DNA of 64,000 bases from Paraphysoderma sedebokerense (taxonomy: Eukaryota; Blastocladiomycota; Physodermatomycetes; Physodermatales; Physodermataceae). The notes beneath the pieces were generated by a model, which made no database searches, was not told where the DNA came from, and was given only the letters and a program-made list of their open reading frames with translations. The stretch spans positions 54,263 through 118,262 of the forward strand of contig JAHLJZ010000071.1 of the NCBI GenBank assembly GCA_025602915.1, given 5' to 3'. Positions 10,443 through 20,271 of this stretch are shown here, piece by piece; the stretch's first letter is position 1; every line of letters begins with the position of its first letter. Position numbers and translations under genes: made by a program.

Positions 10443-12323
10443 ATGAGGCAAAGTTGTAAGTGCGGATTATTGTGATTGCGCTGCCCTTTCCTATATCTTG
10501 TGGCACATTTCTCACATCCTGTATGTAGCTCCGCTTCCACCCGCCGACACCACCATATCCGTGCCGTCAGAGTCGTCCCCACTTCTCAACACACAGAATG
10601 AAAACTCCGACGATATTGATTCCATCCATTCATATGAAGAACCTACCTTTAAATCAAGTTTGGTTAACATAATGAAATCGTCATGGATCAATCTTCTTTT
10701 GATTTTCATTCCCATCGGTTGTTTCAGTGGTTCATTTGGGTGGGGTGAATCGGTGACATTTTGGTTAAACTTCCTTGCCAGTACATCCCATATTCTTTTT
10801 GCCATATTTTACTCTGTTTACCGACTGATGTATGCTTGTTTTATTTGAATAGTCATACCACTAGCTCACCAATTGGGCTATGCAACCGAGGAATTATCAA
10901 TCAGAACAAACCAGAGTATTGGGGCGCTATTAAACGGTAAAAGAAGAACAATTTCTCAATTATGTCTCCAGATATGCTAATATTTTTGCTACCAGCAACA
11001 TTCGGAAATGCAGTTGAATTAATCTTAAGTATAGTCGCTCTTAAGGACGGACTAGTGAAGGTGGTCCAGGCCAGTCTTTTGGGTTCAATATTGAGTAACC
11101 TCCTCCTAGTGAGCTGTCCTTCAATCATTCGGAAGAATATGCTATACACTGACTGTGAATATTTAGGTAACTGGATTTTCCTTCTTGCTGGGCGGACTTC
11201 AATTCAAGGAGCAGAAATTCAACGTAACGGGTTTGTCTTGCTTGATCCATTCTTTGTGGCCACCCTTCAATGATTTCTGATAGTCACAAACTTAGCTGCA
11301 CAAACCTCTTCGTCTCTTCTGTCACTAGCGGTCATGTCTTTATTACTACCTGCGGCCTTCGTGTCCACATTAGAAGATGACAAATCGTCCATCTTGGCTC
11401 TTTCTCATGGAACGGCCGTCATTTTGTTGATCATTTATTTTCTCTATCTGTTCTTTTCCTTGAAGACACACCATTACCTTTATACCGGGGAACCAGAGGA
11501 AGAAGAGGAGAGAGCAACTCTGACGCTGTACATGGCGATTCTCTTGTAAGATTTAGATTCAAAAATCACACAGTTGTAACCTTGTGAAGTTAATTTATAG
11601 CTGTTCAGGCTTCTCGTATCAACGCTGCTGGTAGCTGTTTGTTCTGAATACTTAGTAGGTAGTATCGAAGGCTTAAGCGAGGAAATGCATCTATCCAAAA
11701 CATTCGTTGGATTGATTATTCTGCCTATTGTCGGAAACGCTGGTAATGTTGCGACTTCTCAAATTCTTCCTGTTGCAATTTCTTCCGGGCTTCGCATTTA
11801 ACTATAATCACGGATTTCTCGAATAGCGGAGCATGTCACGGCGGTGACAGTTGCAATGAAGGATAAGATGGATCTATCAATCGGCGTTGCGGTTGGCAGT
11901 AGCATGCAAATTGCTTTGCTGGTGACCCCGCTTCTGGTGTATGTTATTTAGTTGATTCACGCTTCATATAGAGTTGTCTAATATTAGAATATGTTAGCGT
12001 GGTCGGCTGGATCACTGGTCAACCTATGACATTATTCTTTGGTAAGTGCAAGAATGTTGATGCATGGAAATTCGGGGCGAACCGGTACGCTAATTGGGGA
12101 TGCATACAGAAACTTTCGAGACCGCCGTTCTTTTCATTTCGGTCCTTATCACTACGTACCTAATCAATGATGGACGATCAAATTGGTTGGAAGGTGCTAT
12201 GTTACTTGCGGTAATATCTGTATTTCCCTTGGTTGCGAGGACTAGATACTGACCAGTGATTGCTGTTTCCCTTCTGTTTAGGCTTACGGAATTGTGGCCC
12301 TTGCATTTTTCTTCCATCCTTAA
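10443..12323 (+). CDS. CAX: Vacuolar Ca2+/H+ exchanger (CAX/VCX1 family)
   Basis: Antiporter that stores cytosolic Ca2+ in the vacuole in exchange for H+. A 13-base first exon (10443-10455, MRQS) is joined by a perfect GTAAGT donor to 10529, giving an N-terminus with [10 protein letters not shown]. Eleven or so membrane segments follow. Both alpha repeats are present: [18 protein letters not shown] with [14 protein letters not shown], and the second with [19 protein letters not shown] and [14 protein letters not shown]. An acidic EPEEEEE loop lies between the halves, as in other CAX proteins. The end is LAFFFHP with stop 12321-12323. It shares an intergenic region of only 124 bases with MAT2B. 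Confidence 0.93.
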
Positions 12324-12645
12324 AAGAGACTAAGAATCTACGGATCATTGTAAATAAAGAGCTGAATTGTATCGTTACATCTAAATGGTAGCAAAGCATG
12401 AAATATAATTCGTTTGTTGGCCACTTTTTGCAGCATCAAATGCCACTGCCGGCGACCAGGCAGAACGTGAAAAAAAGCGCGTAAATTTGCATGTGGGAAA
12501 AGGTCGCTGGGACATAGTTCAATCATCAGCGCATCCACCACATCAGATATACTGCTCCAATTTTGAATCATTCCATACCTCCTTCGACATATCGCCGTCC
12601 TTTTCTGTTTCTTGTTTTGTCTCTGCCATTCTCCATTTCTCTATA
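12324..12645. other. Intergenic / 5' region of the FHA gene
   Basis: Holds the CAX 3' end and the FHA-gene promoter (second copy 52886-53207). The open frame extends upstream of 12646 without a stop but lacks a convincing ATG and has no recognisable content, so I treat it as leader. Confidence 0.4.
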
Positions 12646-14214
12646 ATGTCGCTTGAGGGCCTCAGCATTCTTTCCGCCGTAGCGTCGAACTCACAAACGC
12701 AACCACCGACTCCAAACAACCGCACCTCCCTGGATTCTTCTTCTGGTGTTTCTGAACATATTACTGTTTATGGTGCTTATGATAAACCGATATTCATTGG
12801 ACGAGGACCGACCGTAGACTATTCTCTGCCCAACAAAAAGGTGTCGCGAAAGCATTTGCTAATTGAATACATCAATAACAATGACACCTTTGCTCTTAAA
12901 GTTTTGGGAATGAACGGCGCATACGTCGATGGAAATTTAGTGAAAGGAGACGCAGAGAGCTTGTTCCCAATTCAGGATGGAAGCGTCATTGATATAAGGG
13001 GCACCACTTTGTTGTTTAGGCGGCCCCCTAAACCTTCACTGGCGAGTACCAAGGAAACAGAAAAGAATGAACAAAAAGAATCAAAGGGCGAGAATACTAA
13101 AGACGACAAAAACCTGGAGTCAGAGCTGAGTGAAATTTCCGGATCTTCGTCTCCGAGCTCTGGCATCGCTCAAGATATTGTTGGTGCAGCAACTAAACGG
13201 AAATCTCAGAGAGGCCGCACGAGAAAGGTCTCGGACGTTTCCCGTACGACGTCACCAAATAACCCCGAAAATACCGAAAAAACATCCGAAAAAGCGACCA
13301 CGCAATCCCAAACACAGATATCAAAACGTAACTTCGACAACTCTGATATGTCGCCACGTAGAAAATACACTAGATCCCAAGGCAGCCCAAAATCACAATC
13401 AACGGAAATTTCCCTCACTGATGTTCTCATTGAAACTTTCTGCTTCAGCTCCCGACCGACCCTTGATATAAATGAACTTTACAATCAAATCTGTAGCTCT
13501 TATCCTGTATATCGTTCGAAACCGCCTCTGGAGTTTCAGTCGCAAATTCAAGATGAATTGAAGTCTCAACCTTTCTTCCACGTCCGCCCGAAGACACCGC
13601 TAATGAAGCGAATGACCCATTGGAGTTATACCGCCGCAGATGACCCGGATACTGAACGGCGAAATCGATTCGCTCAGATTACGAGTTCCCTACCGGTCCG
13701 TGGAGCTAGATTAAGTGAAAAGAAATATTATTTTAAGCTACCACAACTGAGGAGGTCGAAAGTCGCATCTAGTGGCGCAGGTGCTAATCACGAAGGACAC
13801 CAAAATGCTGCTGGAGATGGCGGACATCGCCGTGGCAGAAAATCTGGGGGTAAGAATAAAAGAACTGTGGAAGAATACGAAACCGAAGATGAGGACGCGT
13901 TGAAGGGGGAAACGAAAAAGAAGAGGTCACACAAGAAACGAAAACATCATCAAGAAAAAGATTCCGACGAGGTGGCTCATGATGATGCTACGATTGAAAC
14001 AGTACTCTGTAGCGAAAACTTGCATTCAAAGGATCGAGGTCGAAAGCTGAAAGTTGCTGAGGATGTTAAAAAAGTTGATGAAGGTGACGACGTGAATAGC
14101 CCAATTGGAAAATCTGGTGCTGTTCGACGAATTCATGATTACCAAATGGAAGATGAAAATGGCGGGAGGGTGATTGAAAAAACAATTCAAGCCTTGGATG
14201 TAGTGCAACAGTGA
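12646..14214 (+). CDS. FHA-domain nuclear protein with possible degenerate fork-head (FHL1-like)
   Basis: Intronless frame of 522 residues from ATG 12646; the earlier part of the open frame has no ATG in good context. Residues about 37-125 form a forkhead-associated (phosphothreonine-binding) domain with IGRG (51-54), SRKH (67-70) and NGAYVDG (90-96). A charged Ser/Lys-rich stretch follows, then about residues 255-315 (ETFCFSSRPTLDINELYNQI, SYPVYRS, FQSQIQDELKSQPFFHV) resemble the helices and wing of a fork-head fold, much diverged. The C-terminal 120 residues are basic and Lys-rich (KKKRSHKKRKHH, likely nuclear localisation). FHA followed by fork-head is the plan of yeast Fhl1, a ribosomal-protein gene regulator. 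The FHA call is firm and the fork-head call is an inference. Confidence 0.85.
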   Translation: MSLEGLSILSAVASNSQTQPPTPNNRTSLDSSSGVSEHITVYGAYDKPIFIGRGPTVDYSLPNKKVSRKHLLIEYINNNDTFALKVLGMNGAYVDGNLVKGDAESLFPIQDGSVIDIRGTTLLFRRPPKPSLASTKETEKNEQKESKGENTKDDKNLESELSEISGSSSPSSGIAQDIVGAATKRKSQRGRTRKVSDVSRTTSPNNPENTEKTSEKATTQSQTQISKRNFDNSDMSPRRKYTRSQGSPKSQSTEISLTDVLIETFCFSSRPTLDINELYNQICSSYPVYRSKPPLEFQSQIQDELKSQPFFHVRPKTPLMKRMTHWSYTAADDPDTERRNRFAQITSSLPVRGARLSEKKYYFKLPQLRRSKVASSGAGANHEGHQNAAGDGGHRRGRKSGGKNKRTVEEYETEDEDALKGETKKKRSHKKRKHHQEKDSDEVAHDDATIETVLCSENLHSKDRGRKLKVAEDVKKVDEGDDVNSPIGKSGAVRRIHDYQMEDENGGRVIEKTIQALDVVQQ

Positions 14215-14769
14215 AGAGCGTACCGATTTTAAACAGGTGGTGGTTATGGGACAACTCACATGCGATATTATTCTTACTATTTTGGACCAATTCTTGCATT
14301 TTACTGCGTTTTAGGGTTAATATCCCTTTAGATACTATTGTCAGTATGTACTTTTTGTGGAGGCCTTAAACCATATCTCACTAGCGTGCACAAATTTTTG
14401 TTCTCATCTGGTATTCATCTTCCATGCCAATTCTTTATTGTCATCTGTTTTGGTCGAATTCAAGTTAAATTGTACATAATAGTCGATTAGAGTTGAGTTG
14501 TACTTGTTAAACTAAGAAGTTCTATCATTCAAGACGACTGTAAAATGAGACGCAATACATTACATGGCTGATCATATTGATCCAATCGGTGTCTCATTAT
14601 CGATTGCTTCGCACATTCATTCTATATAACCAAACCTCCCGTCCGTTGAGCGCATACAGAGATCATCCTTTTCAACCGTCACGTGACGCGTTGTCAACAC
14701 AATTTTCGACTGTTACCCCAGTATAGTTTTTCTGGCCATATCGACTTAACTCAACAAACAGAATCAGTA
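14215..14769. other. Intergenic region upstream of uL15m
   Basis: 555 AT-rich bases (second copy 54777-55331) with the FHA 3' end and the uL15m promoter. The only motif that stands out is the E-box palindrome near its right end, listed separately. Confidence 0.4.
14678..14687. promoter_or_regulatory. E-box palindrome gtcacgtgac
   Basis: A perfect 10-base palindrome with CACGTG core, 82 bases before the uL15m start (second copy 55240-55249). In yeasts TCACGTGA-type sites bind Cbf1-like bHLH factors near ribosomal and respiratory genes. Function here is inferred from position only. Confidence 0.4.
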
Positions 14770-15826
14770 ATGTTGTCATCACTTTGTCAACAATTCAGAC
14801 ACCTCTGTAATTCATCCTTTGCACACGGTGCTAGTCATCAAACACTCCGAACCTACGCCAGTATTTCTGCTGTCCCTAGATTGGTTACTTTGAACACACT
14901 ACGTGACAATGAAGGTGCAACGAAACAGCGTAAGAGATTAGGAAGAGGAGAAGGTTCAGGACGAGGCGGAACTTCAGGACGGGGCCATAAAGGGCAAAAG
15001 GCGCGGACGGGAACAGGGAAGCCTAGGGTAGGATTTGAAGGTGGCCAAACTCCATTAGCAAGAAGAATACCGAAGAAAGGATTTAAAAACGTGTATGTTG
15101 CCCTATTCATCGAATTCAAGACGCTGATTTAATGCAATACTGACGATCTCATCTCTTGGAGGCAGACACGGAAAAGATTATGCGACATTAAATTTGGATA
15201 GGTTACAGTGGTGGATAGATTCTGGAAGAATCGATCCTTCCAAACCCATTACAATGAAGGAATTGTTGGATTCAAGAGCAGTTCATAATGTAAAAGACGG
15301 AGTGAAGCTACTGGGCGATGTAAGTTTTAAAGTTATTCATTTTTGGCTTCGTCTATGTCTATGGAAACCCAGCAAAACCAACATGTTCGGTCGTCCTTAG
15401 GGTGCTCCTTTCTTTAAAACGCCAATACATATAGAAGTGTCAATGGCTTCTCAGCAAGCGATCAAGGCGATTGAAAACGTAGGGGGGAAAATTCTCGCCG
15501 TATACTATAACAACTTGAATTTGCGGTCCCTTCTGAAACCACACCGATTTCCAATATTGCCTCGCCGAGCTGATCCTATCAACACCAGGCTTCTAGGTAT
15601 TTCGATCTCCTTCTTTCAATATCAACACTCACTTAATACTAATTATTTATCAGAGTATTATCGGAACCCTGCAAATCGAGGATACCTCGCTCTCGACATC
15701 CAGCCTACGTATCCAGCACCTTCGGCCACTTTCTACAACGGGTCATCACCTGTATCATACACCGCTCCTGCCCTTTCGTTACCCAAACCGACTAGATTAG
15801 CTGCCCCAAAAGATGTATTGAAATAA
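14770..15826 (+). CDS. MRPL15: Mitochondrial large-subunit ribosomal protein uL15m
   Basis: Mitoribosome structural protein that binds large-subunit rRNA. The ATG at 14770 opens a basic, Ser-rich presumed mitochondrial presequence of about 35 residues. Then comes the L15 signature: [47 protein letters not shown]. Exon 2 (from 15169) gives [20 protein letters not shown] and [16 protein letters not shown]. Exon 3 gives [28 protein letters not shown] and the last exon ends PKDVLK. Donor at 15093 is GTATGT. AATAAA overlaps the stop codon (15822-15827), giving a very compact 3' end before the convergent TPR gene 80 bases on. Confidence 0.93.
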
Positions 15827-15905
15827 ATAAATATTTGCGACCACCGGCTAGCTAAATGTTGGAGTTCTGGCGATTTCTTATGAAACGGCGATGGACTTGT
15901 CCGAC

Positions 15906-16607
15906 TCATATTGATGCGTTTCGCTGTTCTTCCCTTTCCGTTAAAACATTCAGGTATTCTGCTGTCAGGTCCTCGCTCAGAACATCAGTTGGCCCTCGTT
16001 CTGCTTGCTTTTGACGCAGTTCTTCCAATTCCATCTGAAGCTCGATCACTAGTTGCCAGTCGTCATTATATCCTTCTAATGATATTTAGTGAATACGCCA
16101 GTCACAAAATACTTGCATCAAAATCGAAGGAGGTACTAAACTAACCATTGACGCAACTTTTGAATTCTTGAAAAGCATTCTCGATTTCACCAAGATTGAG
16201 ATAACAATAGCCGAGTAAATGATGGCCATGTATTTCGGCGTCAGGTAAAGATGACTATTTTTGAGTTACATTTGAGTGATTAGACATTTCTGTGATTAAG
16301 CATTATCGAAACTCATCCCAAAGTAAACGAATTGATATCGTACGCACATAATATTGCAAACAAATCATAGCCCGAGAATATGCACCCATTTTGTAGAAGT
16401 CTTTTGCGACCTGATATTTCAATTGTGATATGAAAGTAAATCAATACAAGATACTTTAAGATATCACAGATTCAAAATATTTGACATTTCCAATGTTAGA
16501 GAACCCCATGAAGAAATATTGAATGACCCCACCTGATATACGTCTGCAGCTCCAGCAAGGCGATTTAAACGTCCCTTAAACCACATCAGTATTTCTTCTT
16601 TCGTCAT
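15906..16607 (-). CDS. Small TPR-like helical protein, function unknown
   Basis: Exons were traced from ATG 16607 (MTKEEILMWFKGRLNRLAG) through AKDFYKMGAYSRAMICLQYY, then (phase 0 across the intron) SSLPDAEIHGHHLLGYCYLN with IENAFQEFKSCVN, and EGYNDDWQLVIELQMELEEL to a Glu/Arg-rich tail ending RNASI, stop 15906-15908. The pattern of paired helices with YSRAM...G...Y..LG..ENAF is that of tetratricopeptide repeats, usually protein-binding. It loosely recalls the N-terminal repeats of RanBP2, but not enough to name it. It is divergent from the Chibby gene. Confidence 0.65.
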
Positions 16608-16987
16608 TGTCGGTCTAAAATATATAGTCAGAGGGAAATTTATCATCAGTCGAGGTCTGGTTATGTCAAGGACGTTATTGTATTGAGAACAATCAATTTT
16701 GAGGAGTGTGTGATACACTAAGAAACAAACCGAAAGGATTCTAAGTCTTGATATTCGGACATTTCGGATAATCTTCAGCAGTGCAGATATGGCTGATAAT
16801 GGGGGGAACTTTGGAGGTGAGATTTGAATGAAAATGTTATGTACACCCCTCAGATTGGCGAAGGATCGTCTCACAACGCGATCAAATTCATGTCACTGCT
16901 TCTCCAACTCCGTTTTCGCTCCATTTATTTTCAACAAGTACTCATCCGCAAATTCATAAATTTATATATAGTTAAAGCTAATCTAGA
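16608..16987. other. Intergenic region between divergent TPR and Chibby genes
   Basis: 380 bases (second copy 57170-57549). A potential ATG exon at 16789-16816 ending in a GT donor exists, but the Chibby model starting at 16988 does not need it. No regulatory motif was recognised. Confidence 0.35.
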
Positions 16988-17578
16988 ATGGTATCGAATG
17001 GCTGGCAAACTGGTAAGAGTTGTTCTCGGCATTGCTATTGTAGAACACTGTCGAGTCTCGAACTTTATTCCGCATTCTAACTTCACATGCTTCCGTGATT
17101 TGACAGTCAAGAAGCATTCTCGTAGACTTTCAGAATCTCTTCGGAGGTCGCCCATCAAAGAACCTAGACAAACTAATTTTGATGATTACACACAACCTAT
17201 CACAGTCAACCTGGATGGAAATGAACTTATTTATGAGAACAATCTATGGAGTGCAGGTACGCTTCATCACTTTCAGTACAACGGTTCCTATAATGCCATG
17301 CTAATTGAATCGCAAATTGTCTACTTGTTTGCACTGTAGCATCAATCGATGGAAATCATTTGAAAAATCAGATAAATGCGCTGACTGAAGCGAATCAAAC
17401 TCTCCAAGAAGAAAATCAATTTTTGAAGTTCAAAATAGGTATATTGTTGGACATGGTATGCAAACCGTCCCTTTTCAACTCTGATAGCGGCTGGTAAGAT
17501 CTAATATATTGATAGCTATCCGTAACGAAGTTGGATTTACTTCGCTTACAGGATGAGCACAAAAATAGCCCCAAATGA
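16988..17578 (+). CDS. CBY1: Chibby homologue (basal-body/ciliary coiled-coil protein)
   Basis: Small protein of 117 residues (human Chibby 126). In animals it sits at the distal mother centriole, helps basal-body docking and ciliogenesis, and binds beta-catenin. Four exons: 16988-17012, 17107-17258, from 17340, and 17514-17578. The N-terminus is basic and Ser-rich (KKHSRRLSESLRRSPIKEPR). The middle has TVNLDGNELIYENNLWSA, matching animal LAGQSLKFENGQWIAE. The coiled coil has EENQFLKFKIGILLDMLSVT, matching EENNLLRLKVDILLDMLSES. The last splice falls between DM and LS, restoring the most conserved motif (93-99). The first intron has a GTAAGA donor; reading through it gives an alternative, less family-like N-terminus. 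Its stop is 82 bases from the convergent neighbour's stop. Confidence 0.85.
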
Positions 17579-17660
17579 GCGGAAGAAAAATGTACGATAT
17601 TGCGTAGACTGGACTGGAGATTCAAGATTGATTCCAACACTATATCGTCCTCTATTTTCA

Positions 17661-19333
17661 TCAATAAAAAAGCTCATCTTCCTTCAACATTTTAACCCCA
17701 AATGTGATAGTCTGGAAGTCTACGCCTGTAACTGAGCCATACTTCTGAGCTACGGCAGTTAAATGTTTTTCTAACTCTGCTACATGGGACTGCCACTGAG
17801 CAATATAATCTGCATCGTCGTTTGACTCAGAATGAGCAAGAGGGTCGGAACGAATGGATAAATAAGAATCGATGGCGATGGACAAAACATTCACAAACAC
17901 TTCCAACCAATTCATAAAGTTCTCTTTTCTCTGCGGAATAAGACGGAAGTACACGAAACAAATCTTTTTCAGTGACACAGGAATTCGGAGTAAATTTCTA
18001 TCTTTCAACTGAGTCTTGTCTTCATCTCGAAACAAATAATCTATTATCTGGAGACGAAGCGAAGGCGATTCGACAGTCTTTACGACGGTGACGTTAGATA
18101 AAACAGTAAAGTTGGCTCAAGCGAAGGTCCGAGCTCACCTTAATGAATGCGATATATTTCTTTGGCTCCCATTGGTTTATGACGGGACAAACATATGCAA
18201 CCATGCTTTTCAAATCAATTAAGTTGCCATTGTTTCCAACGATAGTCATCTAAAATTAACCGTTAAACAAGGGTTTGAAATGACCAATGTATTCTGATTC
18301 ACCTACCAAAAAGAGAATCCTCTGCAGTAGTGTCAACAGAAAGACATCATCGCACTTTTCGAATGCCGAGAGCAGTTCGATCACGAACTGCGACAAACTT
18401 GTATGATGGCGGCTGTTGGCAGAGCGACCGATCATTGAACTGAGAAGGCAATTATCTAAACAAGGGTGCGAGTTGAGATTCAGGAGAGGAAGACGGCAAA
18501 GTCGAATGTGACTTCACCTGAAGTTCCAGCAGATTGCAACCACCGGTATGTGTCGGTTTCCAGAAGCCTCACAAAAGGTTGAAGTAAAACCTGCGACTGT
18601 AAAGTCTAAGGATAATATCGTTAGATTGTTCGGAAAATAAGATGAGTTTTTATTTTCAACTCACCGCATCGTCATTCCCACTAGCTTCGACGATTTTCAC
18701 AAAACAGAGACGCAAATATGACCACAAGGATGAAATTTGGCTTCCTTCCGGATGCACATCTTTTTCTAGTATTATAGCATCCTCGATAGAGTTTGCCCCA
18801 TGCCAGCCAATGGTCGCTGATATTATTTTTTGACTCTCTCGCAAATAAACTGGGTTAGGACCAAACTTCTGGCTACTTTGGCTTTCCGTTCTGTAATCAT
18901 TCGACTCATTAGGTCGATTATATTTTGCAGACTGTTGTACCATTCCCTCCAATATTATAGAGCGAATGATAGAGCTAAGCAGGAAAGATGTGTTAATTTG
19001 CACAATTATCGTGGGAAATGATCATGAAACAAGCGGTAAATATCGTACGGTTGAAGTCCCACACTCGGAGATAAGAAAGGTTCGAGTAGCCGAACGGCAG
19101 CCTCAACTGATATATAGCAAGTCAATAATAGATCACAGGGGCCCTTTGACATGCAGAAGATACATACAGTGCCCATCTTCGATGTTGCTCTCAATAAGGC
19201 TCTTTGCATTACGGCTGAGTTCTTTGTACTTCAAGGGATGCTGGGAGGGAGCTACAATATCTTTATAACTATATAAGAAATTTCGAGCATCCAGGGATAG
19301 ATTTTGATCAGGATATGACACCCCGGCCATCAT
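17661..19333 (-). CDS. Unrecognised all-helical protein
   Basis: A multi-exon gene from ATG 19333 to stop 17661-17663. Pieces in order: NLSLDARNFLYSYKDIVAP, VRLLEPFLSPSVGLQP, SIIRSIILEGMVQQSAK, ISATIGWHGANSIEDAIILE, LWSYLRLCFVKIVEA, VLLQPFVRLLETDTYRWLQ, TSLSQFVIELLSAFEK with VFLLTLLQRILFL, IDLKSMVAYVCPVINQWEPK, IIDYLFRDEDKTQL, RIPVSLKKICFVYFRLI, FMNWLEVFVNVLSIAIDSYL, then a short coiled-coil C-terminus. It looks like a HEAT/ARM-type helical repeat protein of about 480-520 residues. I do not recognise the family. Splicing at 19006-19180 is the least certain part. Confidence 0.6.
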
Positions 19334-19854
19334 CTTCTAGGACGAGGACTGAAGTTGCTGTAAGGTGACGCGCCCAAGGTGGGAAGGTCGAGTAGTGATG
19401 TTCTTTCCTGTGAACTACCGTATCGCGCCTCCAAAGTTATGTTAGATCAGTTTCTTCCTTTTAAGTGCACTTTCGCACTGATACTGACAACGATGTGGCT
19501 TAAATCTGCTACCGTGAGCATCGAGTGACCGTTGTCTCAGTTTATATTATGCAACGATTGATATATGGATGACCACAAACTGTTCCCTTGCAGATCCTGC
19601 AGCTTCCTTCAGCTTATCTCACAGAGGATTAAATCAGCTCTCACTGGCATGATTTCCACCGCACCCGCAACTGTATGAGGACGAACCCCAGCCTACGTGG
19701 TAACTCCCAGACATTTTTGACGTGGATCCTTCGGTTGTCAGTGGAAAGTCCTAATGTTTCGACATCACAATAAGTTCTAATTCCGACAGAAAAGCTATCC
19801 AGTTCGAAGATTACATCAAAAATGAAGTATGTATATCGAATGAGAAGCAAAAAC
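19334..19854. other. Intergenic region
   Basis: 521 bases between the unknown protein's start and the tRNA gene (second copy 59896-60416). It contains the upstream region of the unknown gene. I see no gene in it. Confidence 0.4.
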
Positions 19855-19949
19855 GCTCCAGGGTGGACTCGAACCACCAACCTTTTGGTCACGGCAGACT
19901 TTAGAATTTCTATAACAGCCAAACGCGCTAACCATTGCGCCACTAGAGC
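19855..19949 (-). tRNA. trnN: tRNA-Asn(GTT) with a 23-nt intron
   Basis: Read on the minus strand: acceptor GCTCTAG pairs with CTGGAGC (one G-U); D stem GCGC/GCGC with loop AATGGTTA; anticodon stem TTTGG/CCAAA; T arm GGTGG-TTCGAGT-CCACC. After removing an intron (19890-19912) between positions 37 and 38, the loop reads CTGTTAA with anticodon GTT. The mature length is 72 before CCA. Both internal promoter boxes are intact. Strong similarity to eukaryotic cytosolic tRNA-Asn. The open frame across it on the plus strand is not a gene. Confidence 0.93.
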
Positions 19950-20271
19950 AGTCGGACGTCAGGGCTCACAATTACAGATATTTTCAGACGCATTTATCTT
20001 TCAAGGTGTGACCAAATTGATTCCTCTGCTAAGCGCAACAGTACTTCGACTAACGGTTGTACGAATGAAAATTTAACTCTGTCATTGTTCTCAATACTAG
20101 AATCTTGGATATTGTTGGCAAGGAATGTAATTGTTTTGGTTCATGTTACTTAAATTTATTCCCAGGTACGTTTGAAATTGTTGACATGCGTTATGTGTTT
20201 CAAGTGCGGTATTTTCTGTATTTGATATTTGTAACATATGTTTTGTATCTCATTATTTTGTATGCAGTTTA
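19950..20271. other. AT-rich tail of the repeat after the tRNA
   Basis: 322 bases (second copy 60512-60833) with no gene. It forms the last shared stretch before the two copies part. Confidence 0.4.

Larger units (their letters stand above)
1..20271. repeat. Long direct repeat, copy A (left end beyond window)
   Basis: This block recurs at 40563-60833 with a constant offset of 40562. Every coding and non-coding stretch compared, including introns and intergenic DNA, was identical. The shared sequence stops after base 20271: copy A continues with cattacagattg and the other copy with gtatttatag. The left boundary is not visible because the window opens inside the repeat. It holds ten complete protein genes, one tRNA gene and the 5' end of an RGS gene. 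It may be a very recent segmental duplication or an assembly duplication; the sequence alone cannot decide. Confidence 0.97.

Noticed and set aside
16789-16852. Possible extra 5' exon for Chibby (ATG at 16789)
   Set aside because: Joining it demands reading through the GTAAGA intron and gives an N-terminus unlike Chibby; the ATG at 16988 with canonical splicing fits better.
19822-20076. Plus-strand open frame overlapping the tRNA
   Set aside because: Most of it is the reverse complement of a well-folded tRNA-Asn gene.
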